Below, in pieces: positions 1 through 6,261 of a stretch of 10,586 bases of DNA. How positions within the stretch are numbered: position 1 is the stretch's first letter; the number at the start of each line of letters is the position of its first letter. Origin of the DNA: JBDTMC01 sp039934475 (lineage in GTDB: Bacteria > Acidobacteriota > Terriglobia > Bryobacterales > Bryobacteraceae). The stretch spans positions 1 to 10,586 of the forward strand of contig JBDTMC010000274.1 of the NCBI GenBank assembly GCA_039934475.1, in the 5' to 3' direction. The notes below the pieces were generated by a model. That model was not told the origin of the DNA. It saw only the letters and a list, made by a program, of their open reading frames with translations, and did not search any database. Made by a program: the position numbers and the translations under genes.

Positions 1-2295
1 GCGAATGCCCGCCTCAAGCCATCGCGCGATATGCCCGCTCGCCTCCTGCGCCTCCGCGCCGAACACGGTGTTGCGGCATCCCACGTCGGCCATCACAGGA
101 TGAGCCCGGCCCGCCGTATCGCGCAGCGCCACCGTGTGCTTCTCGCAAGGCCGCCCGCAATCGCGATATGTCGTTCCCGTAGAAAGAAACCGGCAAAACA
201 CGCAATGCTCGGTGTGGAAGACCGGCAGGTGCTGGTAGGCCACAACCTCCAACCGCGAGCCGCCTACCCTCTTCGCCAGTTCGGCCACCTGCTCCGCGTT
301 CAAATCGTGCGTCGGCGTCAGTCGCGCCAGCCCCAATTCAAAGTACAGTTGCGCCGTGGCCGCGTTAGCCGCGTTCAAACTGAAATCGCCAATCAACGGT
401 GCATGGGGCCGGTCGCGCAACGCCTGCAGAAGGCCAGTGGATCGCACCAGGATCGGACACTCCAGGCTCACCAGGAAATTCGAGATGCGGGCCTCGCCCG
501 GTTTCAGCACACGAGGCGCGGCCACACGGACGGGGATCCCCGCCTCCTTCACGCGTTCCACGGAGGGCCTCAGTCCATAGAGATCCAGGTAGTCGAGAGT
601 GATGCTGGAAGCGCCGGCGCTCATGGCGGCCTCCAACTGCTGTGGCGTGCGCACCAACAAATGGATCTCTACAACGCCCTCGTCTTCATCGGGCACTGGC
701 GCGGCAAAGGTCGCCACCGGCTCGTGCACTCTCACCTTTGGCCCGGCCTCCTGCAGCGCCTGGAATCGTTCCACCGCATCGCGGCGCATCTGATTGAGCA
801 GCGAAGCCGGCGTGAACGGCGTTCCCACAACCTCGATGCTCAGGCCCGCCAGCTCATACGGCGTATTTCCCAACCGCCCAAACTGATCGCGCAACATCTC
901 TTCAGAGGCGCCACGATTGCGAGCCGTGGTCAGCGGTTCGGGCGAACTCACCGTCAACGCAATTTCAGGATGCCGTACCAGGCTCCACTCAGCGTGTAAC
1001 GGCTCGCCTTCCTTCGCCACAACATGAACCGTCAACGCCTGGCGCGCCACCGGAGCCCCCGCTTGCAGGTACGGCTTCACCACTCGATCCAAATCCGGAT
1101 CATGCGTCCGCCAAACCAAATCCCCTGCCCTGATCCGCCCAAACCGAATCGCGTTGTTGCCGAAGCGCAACTCCATCACGCCATCCAAGCCGGGCACGGC
1201 TCCATATATGTTGCCGCCCTCTTCCGGCTCCTGCGGGCTGCGCCAATCGGCGGCATCAAACACAACGCCATCACCCGCCTTCGGCGCCGCACGTCCATTG
1301 GATTCCATCCACAAACGGTCCTGCCCCACACGCGTTACTCGTCCCAAACATACGCCGCGGTGCCGCGGAGCGCGTCCTCTCACCACTGTCTGATGATTCG
1401 TGCCCGTGAGGAAGAACGGACCCAAGCCGCGCGAATACACCTGCTCCAATTGCAGCTCGTCCTGCGCCGTCACAGACGCCGGACGCCCTGCCCATGCATC
1501 GTCCACGGCCTTCCGGTACGCACGGGTCGCCAGCGCCACATACTCGGCGTCCTTATACCGGCCTTCAATCTTCAGCGCCGCGACCCCGGCCTCAACAATC
1601 TCCGGCACCTGGTGCAGCGCAAACAAATCGCCCGGCGAAAGCAAGTACCTCGCATCGCCCAAAGGCTCCAGCTTGCCGTCCACCAAAAGCTCATACGGCA
1701 ACCGGCACGCCTGTGCGCACTGTCCGCGGTTTGCGCTGCGGCCTCCCCACGCCTCTGATGAAAAACACTGTCCGGAATACGCTACGCACAGCGCGCCATG
1801 GACGAAGATTTCCAATTCGCAATCCGTCTGCGAGCGAATTGCACGGATCTCATCCAACGACAATTCGCGTGCCAGCGTCACCCGCCTCACGCCCATACTC
1901 TGCGCCAGCCTTACGCCCTCGGCATCGGTAATACTCATCTGCGTGCTGGCGTGGATCTCCATCTCCGGAGCAATCTCCCGCACCAGCCGCAGCACGCCAT
2001 AGTCCTGCACAATCAAGGCATCCGCGCCCGCTTCTACAATCGCCGTCAGCGTGCGCGCCGCCTCGCGAAGCTCATGTTCAAACACCAGCGTGTTAAACGT
2101 CACAAACCCACGCACACCGCGCCGGTGCAGCGTGCGCATCACTTCCGGCAGTTCCGCCAGATCGAAGCCCACCTTGGCGCGCGCGCTGAAATGGTGCAAG
2201 CCAAAATACACCGAGTCCGCGCCCGCTTCGATAGCGGCGTGCAACTGCGGCCAATATCCGGCCGGACTCATGATTTCAGGCTTGCCCAGAGACAT
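1..2295 (-). CDS. U32-family protein with two barrel units (RlhA/UbiU relatives), 3' end outside window
   Basis: The minus strand is open for 765 codons from the ATG at 2295-2293 to base 1 with no stop, so the C-terminus lies outside the window. The N-terminus (PEIMSPAGYWPQLHAAIEAGADSVYFG) is the standard U32 start, and GAAGGT lies about 8 nt upstream. The first barrel carries C170, C177, C193 and C197 in the pattern CVAYSGQC / NRGQCAQACR, the four cysteines that hold a [4Fe-4S] cluster in U32 proteins. The middle part (about residues 290-600) matches the position of DUF3656. A second barrel-like unit (about 600-765) repeats the layout and ends in C698, C701, C713 and C717 (EHCVFC / CGRPC). 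Characterised relatives such as E. coli RlhA (tRNA/rRNA hydroxylation) and UbiU/UbiV are Fe-S hydroxylation factors, so the old label 'peptidase U32' is probably misleading. Family call is firm; substrate is unknown. Confidence 0.9.
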   Translation of the reverse strand, partial: MSLGKPEIMSPAGYWPQLHAAIEAGADSVYFGLHHFSARAKVGFDLAELPEVMRTLHRRGVRGFVTFNTLVFEHELREAARTLTAIVEAGADALIVQDYGVLRLVREIAPEMEIHASTQMSITDAEGVRLAQSMGVRRVTLARELSLDEIRAIRSQTDCELEIFVHGALCVAYSGQCFSSEAWGGRSANRGQCAQACRLPYELLVDGKLEPLGDARYLLSPGDLFALHQVPEIVEAGVAALKIEGRYKDAEYVALATRAYRKAVDDAWAGRPASVTAQDELQLEQVYSRGLGPFFLTGTNHQTVVRGRAPRHRGVCLGRVTRVGQDRLWMESNGRAAPKAGDGVVFDAADWRSPQEPEEGGNIYGAVPGLDGVMELRFGNNAIRFGRIRAGDLVWRTHDPDLDRVVKPYLQAGAPVARQALTVHVVAKEGEPLHAEWSLVRHPEIALTVSSPEPLTTARNRGASEEMLRDQFGRLGNTPYELAGLSIEVVGTPFTPASLLNQMRRDAVERFQALQEAGPKVRVHEPVATFAAPVPDEDEGVVEIHLLVRTPQQLEAAMSAGASSITLDYLDLYGLRPSVERVKEAGIPVRVAAPRVLKPGEARISNFLVSLECPILVRSTGLLQALRDRPHAPLIGDFSLNAANAATAQLYFELGLARLTPTHDLNAEQVAELAKRVGGSRLEVVAYQHLPVFHTEHCVFCRFLSTGTTYRDCGRPCEKHTVALRDTAGRAHPVMADVGCRNTVFGAEAQEASGHIARWLEAGIR

Positions 2296-2318
2296 AAAGC
2301 GCTACCTTCAGAGTAACG

Positions 2319-2476
2319 CTAGCAGTCCGTGGTGCAAGTGGTCAGGCTCGAAAAATGGGGACTGGCATGACTTTCCGACCCATGTAGGCTACTGAAAATA
2401 AAGAACTTCTCAAGGGAGGAAACTCGTGCCTGTCCCCATTTTTCCGGCACACGGCGTTGCACCACGGGCATTCTAG
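2319..2476. repeat. Nested inverted-repeat (hairpin) element, REP/MITE-like
   Basis: Outer arms 2327-2337 and 2457-2467 are an 11-bp perfect inverted repeat (ccgtggtgcaa / ttgcaccacgg), extended imperfectly to ctag at 2319 and at 2473-2476. After a symmetric 12-nt by 12-nt unpaired segment comes a longer inner stem. Bases 2350-2376 pair with 2418-2444 with two mismatches (2363/2431 and 2371/2423) and one G-T wobble; 2379-2381 can pair with 2414-2416. The inner stem contains aaaaatggggac(t/a)ggca. From memory, the tggggacaggca-type core resembles REP-like repeats linked to RAYT transposases in other bacteria; this was not checked. No target-site duplication and no transposase gene are visible. 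The element sits 24 bp upstream of the U32 start codon and could be transcribed as part of its leader. Confidence 0.7.
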
Positions 2477-2598
2477 GGGGCGATGTCATCTGGACAGCTT
2501 CGCCTGGCGCACTAACCACGCAAAGTCCATTTTTGGGGCGTACCGTCTGACGAGCCACGGCAGGGCTTCTATTACTCGCGCGTCGACATCGCCTGGAT

Positions 2599-2616
2599 AT
2601 TTGTAATATTACAAAT
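2599..2616. promoter_or_regulatory. 18-bp perfect palindrome, candidate operator
   Basis: The sequence atttgtaatattacaaat is identical to its own reverse complement over all 18 bases, in an AT-rich island within otherwise GC-rich DNA. It lies 15 bp beyond the fucosidase stop codon and about 300 bp upstream of the U32 start. The symmetry fits a dimeric repressor site. It is a poor intrinsic terminator because the stem is nearly all A/T, has no loop space and has no U-tract. I cannot assign a regulator. Confidence 0.4.
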
Positions 2617-2631
2617 TACCCCCGCTGTCCA

Positions 2632-4248
2632 CTATTTCACTTGCAGCTTCTGCTCCGCCCCATAAACCATCATCAACGGGTGCTTACACACCGCGCGGAC
2701 ATCATAAAACCCCGGCTTCAAAGCAAACGTCCGGCTAAACGACCCCGCCCCCGACTTCGCCACAAACTCGCCTGCGTCCACCCACGTGCCGCTGCGCTCC
2801 TGCGTGTCCATCCCCGTGGTGACCTTATACTGGAAGCCCACCCCAACCGAAGCCGCCTTGCCTAATTCCAACAAGCTCCCCTCCGCCGCCACCAGCTTCT
2901 TAACGGCGTCGTATCGCACGGAAGTCGTCTCCACTTTCGGAGGCGTCATAGCCGGCTTCACGCCCGTAATCTTCAGCACCACAGGGTTCGGCCATTTCCG
3001 GTCCGTATACAGCCGCTGCGCCCGCATCGCCCGAATGTGGAACCCATCGCTCGATTGCTTCCACGTTGTCTTTGGAACCACCCCCGGCTGATACTCCAAC
3101 ACCAGGTCGTTCTGGCTCAGCACCGTCACCTTCGTCTCCGCGCTCGATTCCACGCTCCGCAAAACGATGTCCTTCCACTCCCCCAACTTCCACCGCTCCG
3201 GCTCCTTCACAAAGACATATAGCGTGTCTTCGTCCTTCTTCTTCGTGAACCAGTAGTCGTTCTCATTTGTCACCACCCACGGCCGCACCTCGTGGATCGC
3301 TTCCCCGTTCACAAACATCCACATCCCGATCTCACGCAGCCGGTCTTCCTGCTGAATGGGCATCTCCCCATCCGGCTTCGGCCCGATATTCAGCAGCAGA
3401 TTCCCACCCTTCGCCCGCGTCTCAATCAGAGTGGAGATCAACTCCGTACCCGACTTGTAGTTGTCGTTGGTGGGCTTGTATGGCCATTCGTTTCCCATCG
3501 TCAGATTCGCTTCCCACGCGCCCTGCAGCGGCACCCCCGGAATATACTGCTCCGGAGTCTCAATCGCGCCCCTCGTCACCACCGTCTTCGGATTCACCTC
3601 CCACGCCACATCGCGCAGCCCCTCCGCCTCGCCGTCGAAGAAGATCACATCCACCGGCCCATACTGCGTCATCAACTCGCGAACCTGCGCCTTGTCCAGC
3701 GCCATCAAACCCGGATTGTTCGCTGGATAAATATCCGCCACTCCCCGTTGAATGGTCTTGCCGTTCTGGTGCAGCCAGTGGAAATCGTCGGGTGAAAAGT
3801 AAAGGCCCGGCGCTATGCCCTGCTCCTGAAACGCCGCCAGAATCTCTTTCGTGAGATCGCGCCGGAACGGAGTGTTCATCACGCCATAATCGGTGGTCTT
3901 CGTTTCAAACATGCAGAACCCGTTGTGGTGTTTCGCCGTGAATACGACGTACCGGATGCCGGCCAGCTTCGCCAGTGCGGCCCAATCCTGAGGATGGAAC
4001 TTACGAGGGTTAAACAGTCCCGGCAGCATCTGCTCGTAGCGCTGAATGTAGTCTTCCGACGCCCCGGCCAGCGAATGACTGATCACGCCGCCCAGCAGAC
4101 CGTCGTCCGTCCAGTGGATGAACAGGCCAAAGCCCTGGTCGCGAAACCACTCCAGCCGCTGCGGATCGTTTCTGTTTTCGAGTTTTCGCTGCGCGGCAAC
4201 CGGCAGCAGGGTGATGGCAATCAGTAACGGGACAAGAACCAAACGCAT
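2632..4248 (-). CDS. Secreted alpha-L-fucosidase, GH29 family
   Basis: This 538-residue protein should hydrolyse terminal alpha-L-fucose from glycans outside the cytoplasm. Residues 1-19 form a signal peptide (MRLVLVPLLIAITLLPVAA, cleaved near AAQ) with no lipobox cysteine. GH29 landmarks appear in order: FGLFIHW (40-46), FTAKHHNGFCMFETKTTDY (103-121), GLYFSPDDFHW (148-158), DVIFFDGEAE (200-209) with D205 in the nucleophile position, TPEQY (231-235), and the GGNLLLNIGPKPDGE block (281-295). About residues 340-538 form the C-terminal beta-rich part. The segment after HW reads TDDGLLGGVISHSLAGASEDY rather than the common HWG form; I believe this is a known GH29 subgroup. The start at 4248 is supported by the signal peptide; the ribosome binding site is weak. 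The next gene upstream ends 28 bp away on the same strand, suggesting co-transcription. Family call is firm; the natural substrate is not known. Confidence 0.92.
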   Translation of the reverse strand: MRLVLVPLLIAITLLPVAAQRKLENRNDPQRLEWFRDQGFGLFIHWTDDGLLGGVISHSLAGASEDYIQRYEQMLPGLFNPRKFHPQDWAALAKLAGIRYVVFTAKHHNGFCMFETKTTDYGVMNTPFRRDLTKEILAAFQEQGIAPGLYFSPDDFHWLHQNGKTIQRGVADIYPANNPGLMALDKAQVRELMTQYGPVDVIFFDGEAEGLRDVAWEVNPKTVVTRGAIETPEQYIPGVPLQGAWEANLTMGNEWPYKPTNDNYKSGTELISTLIETRAKGGNLLLNIGPKPDGEMPIQQEDRLREIGMWMFVNGEAIHEVRPWVVTNENDYWFTKKKDEDTLYVFVKEPERWKLGEWKDIVLRSVESSAETKVTVLSQNDLVLEYQPGVVPKTTWKQSSDGFHIRAMRAQRLYTDRKWPNPVVLKITGVKPAMTPPKVETTSVRYDAVKKLVAAEGSLLELGKAASVGVGFQYKVTTGMDTQERSGTWVDAGEFVAKSGAGSFSRTFALKPGFYDVRAVCKHPLMMVYGAEQKLQVK

Positions 4249-4276
4249 GCGAACGAGTCTACAACGAACCCGACCA

Positions 4277-5044
4277 CTACTTCGTGTTCAAGTCTTCCGG
4301 AAAGACCGCATACCCGGTCGGCGGAGGATACACGCCGTAAACCAGGTCCAGCCGCCGCCGCAAATGCCGGCTCGGCAACTGGCGCGGCCCCGTCTCCACG
4401 TCGATATCGCAGCAGATCCCGTGCAGATAGAGCGTCATCGTGTCCACAAAGGACTGCGTCGCGTATTCGCGAAACGCCTTCGTCTCACGCCGCACATTCG
4501 TCTGCCGCCGCAGCAAGCTCTGCTTCAAATGCCAGCTCTGCTCGTCCACTTCGCCGTGCACACCGGAATTCAGCTCATCGCGCAGCAGCGAGGAGTACTG
4601 ATTCATCGCCTCCTCGGCGCCAAACCGGACGATGATCTCCGCCAGCATGTGATAGAAGCGGTAGTGATAGTCGGCGACTTCCTGGTCTTTGATCGCAAAC
4701 GCGATCACCGACTCCTCCGCGCGGCCGATCTGCGCCGCCGCGACGCTCCGACTTTCGTGGGGCTTTTCCAGGGTCACGAAGTGCTCAATCGGACGCGCGC
4801 CCTTTGTGCCATTCACCCGTTCCAGGTACGGCACCAGTAAAATCGAAATCTTGGGCAGCGCCTGCACCACAGAGAGGGGAAGCGCCGTGATCGGATCTTC
4901 CAAATACTCTTTGATATCGTCTTCGCTCAGGGGCGGCGCGGCGAAGAAATACGAAAATTTATTGCTCAGCGGGATCATCTCGGGCCGAAAACGGTCCGCA
5001 AACTCTCCCACGCTGAGCCGCGACAGGTCACTTTGGACGGACAT
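4277..5044 (-). CDS. Unrecognised 255-residue cytoplasmic protein
   Basis: I do not recognise the family. There is no signal peptide or membrane segment. The middle part (about 115-190) is rich in charged and aromatic helices (DYHYRFYHMLAEIIVRFGAEE, QSWHLKQSLLRRQTNVRRETKAFREYA). The C-terminus has a cysteine pair (GICCDID), an arginine patch (SRHLRRRLDL) and a proline-rich VYGVYPPPTGYAVFP stretch. The ATG at 5044 is preceded by GGAAG about 11 nt upstream. The gene is divergent from lpxB (77 bp between start codons) and 28 bp upstream of the fucosidase gene, so it may be the first gene of a two-gene unit. Composition and reading frame look like a genuine gene. Nothing visible indicates a function. 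Confidence 0.8.
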   Translation of the reverse strand: MSVQSDLSRLSVGEFADRFRPEMIPLSNKFSYFFAAPPLSEDDIKEYLEDPITALPLSVVQALPKISILLVPYLERVNGTKGARPIEHFVTLEKPHESRSVAAAQIGRAEESVIAFAIKDQEVADYHYRFYHMLAEIIVRFGAEEAMNQYSSLLRDELNSGVHGEVDEQSWHLKQSLLRRQTNVRRETKAFREYATQSFVDTMTLYLHGICCDIDVETGPRQLPSRHLRRRLDLVYGVYPPPTGYAVFPEDLNTK

Positions 5045-5121
5045 CTAGGCTTGCTTCCATTCTATCAGACGCCTGCCGAACGGCTTGCTTTTTGAAAACG
5101 CTACACTGGAATCAGTAGCCA
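5045..5121. promoter_or_regulatory. Divergent intergenic region between the unknown gene and lpxB
   Basis: The two genes read away from each other from this 77-bp gap, so promoters for both strands should lie in or near it. The motif ggcttgctt occurs twice (5048-5056 and 5082-5090). No -35/-10 pair with correct spacing was convincing on either strand. The call rests on gene orientation alone. Confidence 0.4.
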
Positions 5122-6261
5122 GTGCCACCCACCGTCCTCGTTTCCGCAGGCGAAGCGTCCGGCGACCTGTACGGCGCCGGCATCGTCGAAGCTCTCCGCA
5201 CCCGCATCCCGGGTGTCAGCTTTTTTGGATGCGCCGGTCCCCGCATGCAGAAAGCCGGCGTCGAACCGGTCGTGGATAGCGCCAGCCTCGCCGTCGCCGG
5301 CCTCATCGAAGTCGTCTCTCACATTCCCCGTATCTATCGCGAATTCAAGAAGATCCAAAGGGCAGCCGCGGAACGCCGGCCCGATGTCGCCATCCTCACT
5401 GACAGCCCCGATTTCCATTTACGGCTCGCCGCCAAGCTCCAAAAACTCGGAATTCCGGTCATTTATCTGGTGGCCCCCCAGGTCTGGGCGTGGCGAAAAG
5501 GCAGAATTCGTACCCTCCGTCGAAACGTGAACAGACTGCTCTGCATCTTTCCTTTCGAGGAGAAGTTCTTCCAGGACAACGGGGTTCCGGTCGTTTATCT
5601 GGGTCATCCCCTCGCCTGGAGCGTCCGCCCGTCCGTTTCCAGGGAGGAGTTCTTCCGAAAGAATGGGCTGCCGGAAGACCGTCCGGTAGTGGCATTGTTA
5701 CCGGGTAGCCGGCACGGAGAGATTCGGCGTCATTTGCCGGATCTATTGGATGCCGTCCGGCGTCTCAATCAGTGGCGGCCTCTCTCGTTCGTACTGCCAG
5801 CAGCGCACGGCGCAGGTGAGTTGCAGGAAGTCCGGGAGGCGGCGGCGAAGGCACCGATCAGGATTTTGGAAGGCCAAGCCTGGGATGCGATGGCCTATGG
5901 AGATCTCGCGCTGGCGGCCAGCGGTACGGTTACGATCGAAGCCGCCTTGCTGGGAATCCCGATGGTCACCTTCTATCGGGTTACCGGGTTTAGTTGGTTG
6001 ATGGGCCGCTTCCTGGTGGACGTCCCCTTCTATACGATGGTGAACCTCATCGCCGGGCGCAAGATCGTACCGGAGTTGATGCAGGATGAGATGACTGGCG
6101 AGAATCTGGCCGCGGAGGCTATGAAGCTATTGGGTGACCACGGCGCTCGAGATCGAATGAAGCGGGACCTCGGCGGCGTTGCTTCCGCGCTCGCCTCCGA
6201 TCGCGACCCGATGGAGCGTGCGGCAGACGCGGTGGAAGAGTTCTTACGGAAAAAGGAATGA
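5122..6261 (+). CDS. lpxB: Lipid-A-disaccharide synthase
   Basis: LpxB is the GT19 enzyme that joins UDP-2,3-diacylglucosamine and lipid X into the lipid A disaccharide, at the cytoplasmic face of the inner membrane. The 379-residue length is normal for the family. Visible signatures: VSAGEASGDLYGA (7-19), FFGCAGPRM (34-42), the conserved DSPDF (94-98) near the catalytic aspartate, VAPQVWAWRKGR (117-128), FPFEEKFF (143-150), LGHPL (160-164), LLPGSRHGEIRRHLP (192-206), and AASGTVTIEAALLGIPMV (265-282) followed by the VPFYTMVNLIAGRKIVPELMQ block (301-321). The start is GTG at 5122: an in-frame TAG at 5116-5118 rules out any earlier start, and the next residues begin the conserved strand. The ribosome binding site is weak (TGGA). 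The stop overlaps the next gene's start as ATGA, so the two are probably translated together. The usual lpxD-fabZ-lpxA neighbours are not in this window. Confidence 0.97.
   Translation: MPPTVLVSAGEASGDLYGAGIVEALRTRIPGVSFFGCAGPRMQKAGVEPVVDSASLAVAGLIEVVSHIPRIYREFKKIQRAAAERRPDVAILTDSPDFHLRLAAKLQKLGIPVIYLVAPQVWAWRKGRIRTLRRNVNRLLCIFPFEEKFFQDNGVPVVYLGHPLAWSVRPSVSREEFFRKNGLPEDRPVVALLPGSRHGEIRRHLPDLLDAVRRLNQWRPLSFVLPAAHGAGELQEVREAAAKAPIRILEGQAWDAMAYGDLALAASGTVTIEAALLGIPMVTFYRVTGFSWLMGRFLVDVPFYTMVNLIAGRKIVPELMQDEMTGENLAAEAMKLLGDHGARDRMKRDLGGVASALASDRDPMERAADAVEEFLRKKE

Larger units (their letters stand above)
2296..2631. other. 336-bp intergenic region between U32 gene and fucosidase gene
   Basis: No credible gene lies here. 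The region holds the nested hairpin element at about 2319-2476 and the 18-bp palindrome at 2599-2616, which are listed separately. Between them (2477-2598) I see only weak structure: an 8-bp inverted repeat (gcgatgtc at 2480-2487, gacatcgc at 2585-2592) and a repeated tcgcctgg (2500-2507 and 2589-2596). Both flanking genes are on the minus strand, so this region contains the fucosidase 3' end and the U32 promoter or leader. I could not pick a convincing -35/-10 pair for the U32 gene. Confidence 0.7.

Noticed and set aside
31..1758. Long plus-strand reading frames (31-999 and 1024-1758)
   Set aside because: They are rich in Arg/His/Gln, match no family and lie antisense to the intact U32 gene, whose conserved motifs span the same bases.
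2319..2558. 79-codon minus-strand frame in the intergenic region
   Set aside because: Most of it is the nested hairpin read through; no ribosome binding site or family similarity is apparent. The structure explains the sequence better than coding does.
2599..2616. Palindrome as an intrinsic terminator for the fucosidase gene
   Set aside because: The stem is almost entirely A/T, has no loop and is not followed by a U-tract on the transcript.
5085..5107. TTGCTT...TACACT as an lpxB promoter
   Set aside because: The two hexamers are only 11 bp apart, too close for a sigma-70 promoter.
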